DNA from: Caldilineaceae bacterium
Lineage (GTDB): Bacteria; Chloroflexota; Anaerolineae; Caldilineales; Caldilineaceae
NCBI GenBank assembly: GCA_019637685.1
Contig: JAHBVF010000004.1
Coordinates: forward strand, 1-64,000
DNA length: 64,000 nucleotides
Reading direction: 5' to 3'
Shown: piece by piece, positions 49,018 through 56,972 of the stretch
Position numbering within the stretch: position 1 is the stretch's first letter
Layout: every line of letters starts with the position of its first letter
Translations under genes and position numbers: made by a program
Notes under the pieces: generated by a model
The model's input: only the letters and a program-made list of their open reading frames with translations
Database searches by the model: none
What the model was told of the DNA's origin: nothing

Positions 49018-49245
49018 TTAGGCCGCGAATTCATAGACTGGTGTTTGTACAAAACGTTTGGGTTTTGTTCGATGCCAGATAAGTTCCTGCAATTGCTCGA
49101 CGACAGCAGGGGCAAAAAGTCGCTCACCCGTCTGCACGGAAACCCGCGCTGGGACGTTTTCAATAATTACCAGACCGTCGTCGGTTTCGAGAACATATGT
49201 GACTTCTTGCTCAACGAATTGTTCATTCCATTGGAATTGATCCAT
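49018..49245 (-). CDS. Antitoxin of YgiT type lacking the zinc-binding cysteines
   Basis: This 75-residue protein starts at the ATG at 49245, with GAGGA about eight bases upstream; a GTG at 49251 overlaps the stop of the preceding gene by four bases. The segment VTYVLETDDGLVIIENVPA then LFAPAVVEQLQEL matches the second half of YgiT-type antitoxins, but the usual Cys pair between them is replaced by RVSVQTGE, and the first Cys pair is absent too. A C-terminal helix would bind the partner. It is very likely the antitoxin for the DUF4258 protein. The herA-like gene starts four bases downstream. Confidence 0.65.
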   Translation of the reverse strand: MDQFQWNEQFVEQEVTYVLETDDGLVIIENVPARVSVQTGERLFAPAVVEQLQELIWHRTKPKRFVQTPVYEFAA

Positions 49246-49247
49246 TA

Positions 49248-49556
49248 TCACTTCCTCACTCGGAAATCAGTCCACAAAGCAGCATCTGGTTCGTAAACGG
49301 TGATGACTTTCAATACGGGGCGCGTCGGGTAGCTACACTGTATGTGTAGCGGTCTACCTGCATTGGAGAAGCCAAGCAACAGACAACTTGGGCCATATTT
49401 ATCATGTGGATAGTCTTCAATCATCTGGGCTACGCGAATGGCTTGTCGCAATTCAGTTACAGAAATCTGTCGCAGAAGACTCTGATCGGTGGCGTGCTGT
49501 GAATACTCGAATTCTCCAGAAGCTACTTTATTTCGAATGTCATCGACAAGTGTCAT
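49248..49556 (-). CDS. DUF4258-family toxin-like protein
   Basis: This 102-residue protein has the DUF4258 layout: EYSQHATDQSLLRQISVTELRQAI, then IEDYPHDKYGPSCLLLG, and PLHIQCSYP-x-x-PVLKVITVYEPD. Proteins of this family resemble RelE/MqsR-like RNases and pair with YgiT-type antitoxins, as seen with the next gene. The order toxin then antitoxin is usual for such pairs. Confidence 0.8.
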   Translation of the reverse strand: MTLVDDIRNKVASGEFEYSQHATDQSLLRQISVTELRQAIRVAQMIEDYPHDKYGPSCLLLGFSNAGRPLHIQCSYPTRPVLKVITVYEPDAALWTDFRVRK

Positions 49557-49705
49557 TGGATATCGTCCAAAAAATCTATGACCGAAGCACTTTCCTCAAG
49601 TTTTGAGACGTATTCCAGTAGCACTGCCACTTCCTCGGCGCGCCAAGCTATATAGGCCAGTGATTACAGACCAATGCCGTATTCCTTCTCCATAAAACTC
49701 CCCGC

Positions 49706-50320
49706 TCACCCCGCCGGCTGCACAATCGACTTCCACGCCACGTTATTGCGCATCACCTGCAACTGGCGGCTCTGCCCTGGGAAAAGCGTGACCAGCCGGT
49801 CGATGAGGGTCAGCAGCAGTTGGGGGACGAGGGGATTGTTCATCCCCATCAGCACCGAAGCGTAGCGCAAAGAGAGACGACCCGCGCCATCCAGATGAAA
49901 GGCGCATATCTCGTCGTTGCTCAGGCGGCGCACGGGCGCGTCCACATCCGCGGCCAGGCCGGGCACGCCTTGACGATAGATGCTGTCCTCTCGCCAACCC
50001 AGCGCGATAATCCCCAGCAGAGTAGCCGTCTCCGACAGATAGTCCGGCGTGAAAATTTCCTGCTCCCCGCGCGGGCTGAGGCGCGGTCCCAGGCTGCCAA
50101 AGTCGGGATTGAGGAGCAACGTATTGTAGATGACGCCGATGAGCGCGCCGGGACTGCTGTCGTTGCCGCTGCCGTTTCCAGACAGTTCAATGGCGACAAA
50201 CTCGGCGAAGGCGTAGTCCGTGGGCAGGGGTTGGGCCACCAGTTCCCCCGGCCCGTAGACCTGACAGACGTAGTCGATGTGGGTGTTGGATTTGACGATT
50301 TTGCCGATTGCTGTTGTCAT
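49706..50320 (-). CDS. HAS-barrel-like protein linked to HerA
   Basis: This 204-residue protein begins with IGKIVKSNTHIDYVCQVYGPGE, which matches the HAS barrel that precedes the motor in HerA proteins and occurs as a separate gene next to it. The middle (GALIGVIYNTLL) and the C-terminal helix set (LVPQLLLTLIDRLVTLF) are less clear. It probably acts with the HerA-like ATPase at 47341, as an adaptor. The toxin-antitoxin genes between them look like an insertion. The family name is moderately supported. Confidence 0.65.
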   Translation of the reverse strand: MTTAIGKIVKSNTHIDYVCQVYGPGELVAQPLPTDYAFAEFVAIELSGNGSGNDSSPGALIGVIYNTLLLNPDFGSLGPRLSPRGEQEIFTPDYLSETATLLGIIALGWREDSIYRQGVPGLAADVDAPVRRLSNDEICAFHLDGAGRLSLRYASVLMGMNNPLVPQLLLTLIDRLVTLFPGQSRQLQVMRNNVAWKSIVQPAG

Positions 50321-50384
50321 AGACCCTATCTAACCAGAAAATTTGTTCGGATGCAAGTAACGAAAGATAACATTGGAGCGACAA

Positions 50385-50990
50385 ATGATCAAAGCGCTGA
50401 TATTCGATGTGGGCGGGGTACTGGTGCGTACTGTGGATCACAGCCGCCGGGCCATTCTGGAGGCAGAGTTGGGATTGCCCAAAGGTCAGACCGATGAGAC
50501 TGTCTTCAACAGTGCGATGGGGCAGGCAGCCCAGCGGGGCGAAGTTACATCGTCTGACCTGTGGGCCTGGGTGCGGGCGGATTTCGGGCTGGACAAACAG
50601 GGGCTGGGCCATTTTCGTCACGAATTCTGGGGAGGTGACCGGGTGAACGAAGAGTTGGTGGCACTCATCCGCTCCCTGCGCCCCCGTTACCAGACCGCTA
50701 TCATCAGCAACTTTATGGACGATCTGCGCCGCAGCCTGCACGAGGAATATCCCATCGCCGATGCCTTCGATCTGATCGTCATCTCCGCCGAGGAGAAGGT
50801 GATGAAGCCCGATCCGTTGATTTTTCAACGAACCATCGAACGATTGGGTCGCAAGCCGGAGGAGTGTGTCTTTGTGGATGATTTTGTCCACAATGTGGAA
50901 GGCGCACGGGCTGTGGGGATGCACGCCATCCACTATGGACCACAGACCGATATACAGGCCGAACTGGCAGAGTTGGGGATTGTCCTGTAG
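50385..50990 (+). CDS. HAD-family hydrolase
   Basis: This 201-residue protein has GGAG six bases before the ATG. Motif I is FDVGGVLV (nucleophile Asp8), motif II is IISNF, motif III is the Lys in MKPDPLIFQ, and motif IV is FVDDFVHNVEGA. The cap is a short helical type, as in haloacid dehalogenase or phosphoglycolate-phosphatase relatives. The second Asp after the nucleophile is Gly, so the usual acid/base residue is missing, as in some HAD subfamilies (DxGG). The substrate is not clear. Confidence 0.9.
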   Translation: MIKALIFDVGGVLVRTVDHSRRAILEAELGLPKGQTDETVFNSAMGQAAQRGEVTSSDLWAWVRADFGLDKQGLGHFRHEFWGGDRVNEELVALIRSLRPRYQTAIISNFMDDLRRSLHEEYPIADAFDLIVISAEEKVMKPDPLIFQRTIERLGRKPEECVFVDDFVHNVEGARAVGMHAIHYGPQTDIQAELAELGIVL

Positions 50991-51076
50991 CGTCCAACTT
51001 TCGTGTGGCAGGGAACGCGGATCGTACAGAAATTGCGGATTTTGTGTAATGGTCAAGCGAAGTGCAGAAAAAGCTG

Positions 51077-51128
51077 GAGCGCGGATAAACGCAGATTTAG
51101 GGACAAAAATCTGCGTTTATCCGCGCTC
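51077..51128. repeat. Perfect inverted repeat (gcggataaacgcagattt type)
   Basis: The arms 51077-51098 and 51107-51128 are perfectly complementary over 22 bases around an eight-base loop. The sequence is related to the element at 34838/59787 (ctgcgtttatccgcg). It lies in the 265-bp gap between the HAD and DUF2892 genes, which has no gene. Confidence 0.8.
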
Positions 51129-51255
51129 GGTTTTCGCATTCTACAGTCGGCCAATATGTGCAACAGTGAAAATCATCCACAGATAGCGCAGATTTTCACA
51201 GATTCAATCCGTGTTTCCTTTGATCCGTGTGTACCACCAGACTATTTTCAGAACA

Positions 51256-51732
51256 CTACCAGGTTGCAGGCGGATCGCTGGCAGGAAAAGAGGCATTGGA
51301 TGTCCTGTCGATCTCGTCCATTCTGGATTCTGCCTCAAGGCGGCGCTCCAATTGTTCCTCTTGCACTTCCACTTCCCCACAGGGCGCGGAACCGGGAAAG
51401 AGCCAGCGGTCCAGACCCCGGCTGTCCACGTGGGCAATCCGGTAGAGGGCGCACCGACCTGTGACACCCCGCATCAGCAGATAGGCAGCAACCCACGCGC
51501 CGCCCACAAAGAAACCGTACCTGCGCAGCAATCGAAACAGCAACGCCCCGCCCCCCAAGAGAGAGAGCCAGCGCTCCACAGTGCCCACATTGACAGTGCC
51601 CACATTGATCGTTGGGGTGGTCGGTGAGACGGTGGGTGGTATTGAGCTGCCATCCGCAGACTGATTGTGGCGCTGGGGCTTGTGACTTTGCGGTGGATGT
51701 GCTTCCTGTTCAGCAACGTATTCTTTCTGCAT
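51256..51732 (-). CDS. DUF2892-type inner membrane protein
   Basis: This 158-residue protein has GGAAGGGAAG before the ATG at 51732. A His/Pro/Gln-rich cytoplasmic N-terminus precedes a DUF2892 (YgaP-like) region: NVGTVERWLSLLGGGALL, a second hydrophobic helix (FFVGGAWVAAYLLMRG) and the end TGRCALYRI. A charged tail of about 55 residues follows (VEVQEEQLERRLEAESRMDEI). The membrane topology is clear; the function is not. Confidence 0.8.
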   Translation of the reverse strand: MQKEYVAEQEAHPPQSHKPQRHNQSADGSSIPPTVSPTTPTINVGTVNVGTVERWLSLLGGGALLFRLLRRYGFFVGGAWVAAYLLMRGVTGRCALYRIAHVDSRGLDRWLFPGSAPCGEVEVQEEQLERRLEAESRMDEIDRTSNASFPASDPPATW

Positions 51733-52043
51733 AACAGACTTCCCTTCCTCTTGAAACGCCAAATTGAGTTCGATACAACACATTCATCCTACCGGTTCGA
51801 CCCCACTGCCACAACGCCGCTTTGCATAGACTTTTCCTGTCGTCAACGACAGGCTGGCTTGACCGGCAGCGCCAGAGCAAAACTGTCCGCAACTCCGTTG
51901 AAATGTTGGGCTTCTCCTGTTATTCTGGAAGCAGAATCTTTGACGAGATTGATTGATTGATTGTCAGGCCACAATGTATGTGGCCTATTGATGTGTTCTG
52001 GAAACAGGAACACCTCAAGCTATGCAGCAAAAGGGAGATGTAC
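51733..52043. other. Divergent spacer between DUF2892 and BON genes
   Basis: This 311-bp stretch has no gene. It must hold promoters for both divergent genes. A short palindrome cctgtcg/cgacagg lies near 51827-51844, and AAGGGAG at 52031 is the ribosome site of the BON gene. Nothing else was seen. Confidence 0.4.
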
Positions 52044-52577
52044 ATGACAGCGCACCGCAAAAACCATCAGGCACAGACCACAACTGAGACAGACGCAATT
52101 TATAGCATCGAAGCTTTGGAGGAATTGAAAGAGGAACTGCGGGTTGAGCGCGATCTCAAAGCCATCGACACAGCCCATACAGACGGTTCTACCACCAATC
52201 CCCATCAGGCCCAGGAGCAGGGACTTGTCTACAACCCGCCCAGCGACCCGCCCGTCTTGCCCAGCGACGATCCCCAGGGGGCAAGAATAGCCGCGGGCTT
52301 CGCCGACAGTATGGAAGCCATCGATCCCAACGCGGTCGATCTGCCCGAGCGGGTGGACAACCAGGACCTGGACTTGGAAGAGGACATTCTGACCGCGTTG
52401 CAGAACAACAGTGAGACGGCCCATCTCTCTGATGTGACAGCAGAGGTCAACAATGGGGTAGCGTTCCTGCGGGGCACAGTTCCCAGTGCCGATGACATTC
52501 CCCGTGTGGACGACATTGTGAGTAGACTGGAGGGCATTTATGAGGTGCGCAACCAACTGACGTTCAAAGCCGAATAG
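52044..52577 (+). CDS. BON-domain protein
   Basis: This 177-residue protein starts at 52044, with GGGAG about seven bases upstream; the ATG at 52038 is also possible. The N-terminal half is acidic and disordered. Residues about 108-177 form a BON domain: LEEDILTALQNN, LSDVTAEVNNGVAFLRG, then DDIVSRLEGIYEVRNQLTF. BON domains bind membranes or other proteins and are common in stress-related genes. Without a signal peptide it is probably cytoplasmic. It precedes the trxB promoter. Confidence 0.88.
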   Translation: MTAHRKNHQAQTTTETDAIYSIEALEELKEELRVERDLKAIDTAHTDGSTTNPHQAQEQGLVYNPPSDPPVLPSDDPQGARIAAGFADSMEAIDPNAVDLPERVDNQDLDLEEDILTALQNNSETAHLSDVTAEVNNGVAFLRGTVPSADDIPRVDDIVSRLEGIYEVRNQLTFKAE

Positions 52578-52636
52578 GGCTTGGCAGGGGGAAACCGGAG
52601 CGCTGCCAGGAAACTTTGGATAACTGCCAGCCTAAT

Positions 52637-52686
52637 TTGACCGGCAGCGGGTATGAGCGTATAATGCACTATACTTTCTATAGTGC
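52637..52686 (+). promoter_or_regulatory. Sigma-70-type promoter with a dyad operator, upstream of trxB
   Basis: TTGACC (52637-52642) and a perfect TATAAT (52660-52665) are 17 bases apart. Directly after the -10, 52666-52686 is a dyad, gcactata-ctttc-tatagtgc, which overlaps the expected start site. That position fits a repressor site, or a hairpin at the 5' end of the transcript. The trxB start codon is about 115 bases further on. Confidence 0.75.
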
Positions 52687-52788
52687 CCCGTCATCAATGG
52701 GTGCTTCGATCATTCCCCAGCCTGTGGTAGACTGATCCGGCAATGATCAGCTTTCAGGCACAGGCTTCATTATCAGGAGGATTTGAAA

Positions 52789-53850
52789 ATGGCAGAAGAA
52801 AAAAGCCCGCGACCGGCAGTGGAAGAAACAATGATTATCGGCAGTGGCCCCGCGGGCTGGACCGCGGGCCTCTACACCGCGCGGGCCAAACTGAATCCCC
52901 TGCTCATCACCGGCAACGACTACGGCGGTCAAGTCAGCATTACCTACGAAGTCGAAAATTATCCCGGTTTTCCCGAAGCCCTGAGCGGACCGGAACTGGT
53001 GGAAAAGATGAAGGAGCAGGCCGAGAAATTCGGACTGACAGTGGAATATGATCACGTGACGGAGATTGTCACCGACCAGCACCCCTTCCTTGTGCGCACA
53101 GCATCGGGCAAGGAGTACAAATCCAAGTCGCTGATCCTCTGCACAGGGGCGCGTCCCCGCTATCTGGAAGTGCCGGGGGAGAAGAAACTGATGGGCAAAG
53201 GCGTCAGCTATTGCGCCACCTGCGACGGCTTCTTCTTCCGGGGCAAGGATCTGGTGGTGGTTGGCGGCGGCGACAGCGCGCTGGAAGAGGGCCTCTTCCT
53301 GACCAAATTTGCCACCAAAGTGCGCATCATTCATCGCCGGGACGAGCTGCGCGCCAGCAAAATTTTGCAGGATCGAGCTATGGCCCACGAAAAGATCGAA
53401 TTTATCTGGAATACTGTCGTCACATCCATCAACGAAGGCGAGGATGGCTCGGTTGTCGGTGTGACCACAAAGAATACAGTCACCGGCGAAGTGAGTGAAC
53501 TGAAGACCGACGGCGTTTTTGTCTATATCGGCCACCTGCCCAACAACGACCTCTACCACGGCAAGCTGCACCTGGACGAAGACGGCCATCTGATCACCGA
53601 CAAGCGGATGCGCACAAATGTGGCGGGCATCCTTGCGGCCGGCGAGATTCAGGACAAAGTATTCAAACAGGTGGCGACGAGTGTGGGCCAGGGCTGCTCC
53701 GCGGCCATGCAGGCAGAGAAGTTTCTGGCCGATCTGGAAGCAGAAGGCTATCACGATATGGGCGTCGATCCCAGGGAATTTCCCACCTACGCGCCCTTTG
53801 TAGCTGCCACCCCTGCCAAAGCGACGGAACAGGAATTGGTTCCCGCCTGA
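52789..53850 (+). CDS. trxB: Thioredoxin reductase
   Basis: This 353-residue FAD enzyme passes electrons from NADPH to thioredoxin. CAGGAGG lies eight bases before the ATG. FAD motif [15 protein letters not shown], the redox pair CATC (Cys142 and Cys145) in [15 protein letters not shown] motif [15 protein letters not shown] and the closing AAGEIQD and [12 protein letters not shown] are present. The enzyme has about 40 residues beyond the usual C-terminus ([15 protein letters not shown]). The promoter at 52637 and the terminator at 53867 make it a single-gene unit. Confidence 0.95.
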   Translation: MAEEKSPRPAVEETMIIGSGPAGWTAGLYTARAKLNPLLITGNDYGGQVSITYEVENYPGFPEALSGPELVEKMKEQAEKFGLTVEYDHVTEIVTDQHPFLVRTASGKEYKSKSLILCTGARPRYLEVPGEKKLMGKGVSYCATCDGFFFRGKDLVVVGGGDSALEEGLFLTKFATKVRIIHRRDELRASKILQDRAMAHEKIEFIWNTVVTSINEGEDGSVVGVTTKNTVTGEVSELKTDGVFVYIGHLPNNDLYHGKLHLDEDGHLITDKRMRTNVAGILAAGEIQDKVFKQVATSVGQGCSAAMQAEKFLADLEAEGYHDMGVDPREFPTYAPFVAATPAKATEQELVPA

Positions 53851-53866
53851 AATTGATAACCGATTG

Positions 53867-53908
53867 AAAAAGCGGGGCTTCTTGAACGTTCGAGAAGCCC
53901 CGCTTTTT
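53867..53908. terminator. Bidirectional terminator between trxB and the kinase gene
   Basis: A perfect 16-bp stem (53867-53882 with 53893-53908) ends in five T on the plus side and starts with five A, so both converging transcripts would end with a U run. Confidence 0.9.
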
Positions 53909-53916
53909 GTTCCCAT

Positions 53917-55074
53917 TCACGCCGTGCCCAGCGGCAGACGGATGACAAACTCCGTGCCCGCGCCCAATTCGCTCTGCACAGTAAGCGTGCCGCGATGGGC
54001 CTGCACCAGTTGGCTGGCAATCGACAGCCCCAGCCCGCTGCCACTGCCGTCCTGGTGGGTGCGCGCCCGATCCCCTCGCCAGAAGCGGTCAAAGACAAAG
54101 GGCAGATCGTGGGCGGGGATGCCCGCGCCGGTGTCAGCCACGCGGATGGAAAGCTGCTCCCCCTCGCCCTCTGCCGAAAGCGTGACTGTTCCGCCCGCCG
54201 GTGTGTGGCGCAGGGCATTGGCTATCAAGTTGCCCAGCACCTGATCCAGCCGATCCGCGTCACCAGTGACGAACAGCGGGGCATCCTGCGCCATTTGCAG
54301 GCGCAAGACAATCCCCCCATCTTCCGCCTGGCCGCTAAAACTGGTGACGGCGTCGGCCAGCAGATCGGCCATATCCACCGGGCCGACCTGCAAAGGCAGT
54401 TCCCCCGCCTCAGCCAGCGAGAGAGTGCGCAGATCGTCCACCAGCCGGGAGAGCAGACGGGTCTCCTGCAAAGTGTCGTCGATCTGCTCCGGCGACGTGG
54501 GGTATATCCCGTCCAGCATCCCTTCCAGATTGCCCTGGATGACGTGCAGAGGGGTGCGCAGTTCGTGGGCCACATCCGCGGTCAGGTTGCGCCGCTGGCG
54601 TTCTGTGCGCTCCAGTTCGCCCAGCATCCGGTTGAAGGAGAGAGAAAGCCGCCCCATTTCGCCCCGGCCCCGTTCCGGCACACGCACGCTCAGATCGCCT
54701 TCGGCCACGGCGTCGATGGCAGCCAGAATGTCGGTCAGGGGCAGGGCAAAGCCGCGCACGGTGCGCAGACCGATGAGCACGGCCAGAGTCGGCAAGCCCA
54801 AAGCCAGGGTTATCCCGCCCAGCCAGACCAGCAGCGTCGTGTGGCCGTCGCCGCCATAGAAACGGGTGAGCAGAATCGACAGGACGGCCATCCCGCCCAG
54901 CACGAGGAGGGCCATCAGCCCTACCGCGCAGCCCAGCCCCCGAAAAATGCGCCGTCGGCGCTGACCCCAGCCGTGCCGCCAGGGCGGCCCGCGCCTCCCG
55001 GCTGGACCCCAACCACCGCCACGCCACGCCTCTTTGGGTGGGTTTTCCTGGGAGGCGTCATCTTTTTCAACCAT
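53917..55074 (-). CDS. Sensor histidine kinase
   Basis: This 385-residue protein has an Arg/Trp/Gly-rich cytoplasmic N-terminus (residues 1-44), two membrane helices (about 47-70 and 80-103), a HAMP domain (FALPLTDILAAIDAVAEGDL and onward), the H-box with His170 in DVAHELRTPLH, the N-box LGNLIANALRHT, and G boxes DTGAGIP and GSGLGLSIASQLV. The second helix follows the first closely, so almost no sensor domain lies outside the membrane. It starts ten bases after the response regulator and is co-transcribed with it. Confidence 0.95.
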   Translation of the reverse strand: MVEKDDASQENPPKEAWRGGGWGPAGRRGPPWRHGWGQRRRRIFRGLGCAVGLMALLVLGGMAVLSILLTRFYGGDGHTTLLVWLGGITLALGLPTLAVLIGLRTVRGFALPLTDILAAIDAVAEGDLSVRVPERGRGEMGRLSLSFNRMLGELERTERQRRNLTADVAHELRTPLHVIQGNLEGMLDGIYPTSPEQIDDTLQETRLLSRLVDDLRTLSLAEAGELPLQVGPVDMADLLADAVTSFSGQAEDGGIVLRLQMAQDAPLFVTGDADRLDQVLGNLIANALRHTPAGGTVTLSAEGEGEQLSIRVADTGAGIPAHDLPFVFDRFWRGDRARTHQDGSGSGLGLSIASQLVQAHRGTLTVQSELGAGTEFVIRLPLGTA

Positions 55075-55084
55075 CGGTCTTCTC

Positions 55085-55771
55085 TCAATTTTTCTCGGCA
55101 AACTGGTAGCCAATGCCATAGACGGTTAGAATATACCGGGGATTGGCCGGGTCTTCTTCGATCTTGCGGCGCAGATTTTTGATATGGGCATCGATGCTGC
55201 GGTCGTAGCCGCCGCCAGCCCCGCCGTGCAGTCGATCCAGGAGTTGGGCACGGCTGAAGGTCTGGCCGGGGTGTTGGGCCAGAATCGCCAGCAGATTGAA
55301 TTCGATGCGGGTGATGCGCAAACTCTCCCCGGCCAGAGTCACCCGGTTGCCGTTGAGATCGAGTTCCAGTTCGCCCACCTGCACGATTCCCGCTGTCTGC
55401 ACTTCGCCCTGGGTGCGGCGCAGCACAGCCCGCACCCGGGCCACCAGTTCCCTGGGCGAGAAGGGTTTGACGATATAATCGTCCGCGCCCAGTTCCAGGC
55501 CGATGAGCCGGTCGGTCTCCTCGGCCCGGGCCGTGAGCATAATCACCGGCACGCTGGATTCCCGGCGCAGGGCACGGCAGACATCCAGCCCATCCATCCC
55601 CGGCAGATTCAAATCCAGCACCACTAGGTCGGGCTTTTCCTGGCGGGCCGCGGCCAGGGCGGTCACCCCGTCGTGGGCAGGAAAGGTGCGAAAGCCGCTG
55701 CGCTCCAGATAATCTTTGGCCAGGCGGGTGATTTTGGGTTCGTCGTCAACAATCAGAATGAGTTCGTTCAT
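55085..55771 (-). CDS. OmpR-family response regulator
   Basis: This 228-residue protein has a receiver domain (DDEPK, phospho-acceptor Asp53 in VLDLNLPGMDG, Thr in MLTARAEE, Lys in DDYIVKPFSPRELVARV) and a winged-helix DNA-binding domain that ends RFVKNLRRKIEE-like: IDAHIKNLRRKIEED then ILTVYGIGYQF. It is the first gene of a pair with the sensor kinase. The target genes are unknown, but the small membrane protein gene 170 bases upstream is on the same strand. Confidence 0.96.
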   Translation of the reverse strand: MNELILIVDDEPKITRLAKDYLERSGFRTFPAHDGVTALAAARQEKPDLVVLDLNLPGMDGLDVCRALRRESSVPVIMLTARAEETDRLIGLELGADDYIVKPFSPRELVARVRAVLRRTQGEVQTAGIVQVGELELDLNGNRVTLAGESLRITRIEFNLLAILAQHPGQTFSRAQLLDRLHGGAGGGYDRSIDAHIKNLRRKIEEDPANPRYILTVYGIGYQFAEKN

Positions 55772-55849
55772 AGGGCGGGTTGCGGGTTGCGAGTTGCGTC
55801 AGTAGTGAGTGACGCGGGATGGATGGGTGTTGTGTCGAAAGGTTGACAT

Positions 55850-55887
55850 GTGAAACGTGAGATCGCTCGTGCGATCTCACGTTTCAC
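55850..55887. repeat. Perfect inverted repeat (GTGAGATC family)
   Basis: The arms 55850-55866 and 55871-55887 are perfectly complementary over 17 bases around tcgt. The core cgtgagatc/gatctcacg and the flanking gaaa/tttc are the same as in the 13318 copy. It lies between the membrane protein and response-regulator genes. Confidence 0.85.
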
Positions 55888-55942
55888 GTCTCACTGGTCT
55901 GGCGTGAATCTACCGGATTCTACCCACCAGCCGCTTTGCCTG

Positions 55943-56380
55943 TTACTTCCCTTCCACCGGCGGCTCTGGGGGAACGGCGGATGGCGGTATGGGCTGCTGT
56001 GCCTGCTCTTCTGCCTGATGCCACTTGCGGTGCATCTCCCACATGGGGTGGAAGCCGTGGGAGCCGTTGTCGGCTTCACCGCCATTTTGCTGCATACGCA
56101 TCTTCCAGCGGGCAAAGCCAAAGACTTTGGCGATCACCGCCAGGAAGACGAGGAAGAAGCCCAGGCGCAGGAATCCACCAAAGAAGCCGAATCCGCCGTG
56201 CAGTCCACCCGTGCGAGCCAGGAGATAGGGGTTCATTGCCCCTCCTTCGCCGCCGGAAACCAACATTCCGGTCACCATTCCCGACGAATAGCCGGAGTTG
56301 TAGAGCAGGGAACCCAGGCCAAAGAGTATCACCAGGGCCAGGGCCGCTTTTGCCCAGCGGGGAATCTGTCGTTCGTTCAT
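55943..56380 (-). CDS. Small membrane protein upstream of the two-component genes
   Basis: This 145-residue protein starts MNERQIPRW, with AAAGGAT before the ATG. It has two hydrophobic helices (AALALVILFGLGSLLY near 12-27, and a Gly/Phe-rich GFGFFGGFLRLGFFLVFLAVIAK near 60-82). A cytoplasmic tail rich in Met, His, Gln and Trp (WKMRMQQNGG, HPMWEMHRKWH) and a Pro-rich end follow. It is unrelated to any family I can name. The shared Trp/Arg/His-rich style with the N-terminus of the kinase suggests a common function, perhaps metal sensing; that is a guess. Confidence 0.65.
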   Translation of the reverse strand: MNERQIPRWAKAALALVILFGLGSLLYNSGYSSGMVTGMLVSGGEGGAMNPYLLARTGGLHGGFGFFGGFLRLGFFLVFLAVIAKVFGFARWKMRMQQNGGEADNGSHGFHPMWEMHRKWHQAEEQAQQPIPPSAVPPEPPVEGK

Positions 56381-56525
56381 TGTGTGCCATCCTTTCACAG
56401 ATGCAGAGGTGAGGTTCGGTCTGCTGTCTTCCAGCAGGTACGCTGCCTTGCGTACATCCCCAGTCTGCGCCCGACCTGTGAAAAGAGTGTGAAGAAGTGT
56501 GGCAGAGGTGGTGAAAAGTGATGCG

Positions 56526-56575
56526 TGATGCGTGGTGCGTGAGAAAGGCCCGCTGATCTCACGCACCACGCATCA
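56526..56575. repeat. Inverted repeat overlapping the yjbR-like stop codon
   Basis: The arms 56526-56544 and 56557-56575 are perfectly complementary over 19 bases around a 12-base loop. The right arm includes bases 56573-56575, which are the stop codon of the MmcQ/YjbR-like gene. The gatctcacg string is shared with the GTGAGATC family, while the outer part differs (accacgcatc). Confidence 0.75.
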
Positions 56576-56935
56576 AATGCCCAATTGCGCCCGTTGCGCC
56601 TTCGTCAACCCCTTCACCACCAGCGCATAGGATTCGTCGATCATATCCTCCACTTCGTCCTCCGGCACTTCCCCGTCCAACACAACTGTGTTCCAGTGGC
56701 GTTTGTTCATGTGGTAGCCCGGCGTGACCGCGGCGTAGGTTCCCCGCAGGAGCAGGGCCAGGTTCGGGTCACATTTCAGGCTGATGGAGAGGGGCGTCTC
56801 CTGCCAGGCGACCAGCGCAAACATTTTGCCCAGCACTTTGAAAACGAGGGCGTCTGGGCCAAAGGGAGTCTCTTCCGTCGCGCCGGGCTTGGCGAGCAGA
56901 TAGGCACGCAGGGGTTCAAGTTGGGTGAGGGGCAT
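56573..56935 (-). CDS. MmcQ/YjbR family protein
   Basis: This 120-residue protein has the family pattern: ATEETPFGPDALVFKVLGKMFAL, LSISLKCDPNLALLLRGTYAAVTPGYHMNKRHWNTV (in short pieces), and a closing helix ESYALVVKGLTKAQR. The fold is a double-wing, cyay-like one, and members bind DNA or have unknown roles. The stop codon lies in a palindrome at 56526-56575. Confidence 0.92.
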   Translation of the reverse strand: MPLTQLEPLRAYLLAKPGATEETPFGPDALVFKVLGKMFALVAWQETPLSISLKCDPNLALLLRGTYAAVTPGYHMNKRHWNTVVLDGEVPEDEVEDMIDESYALVVKGLTKAQRAQLGI

Positions 56936-56972
56936 CGAATTGGCTTTCTATGAATGTAGCAGAAAAGTCTGG

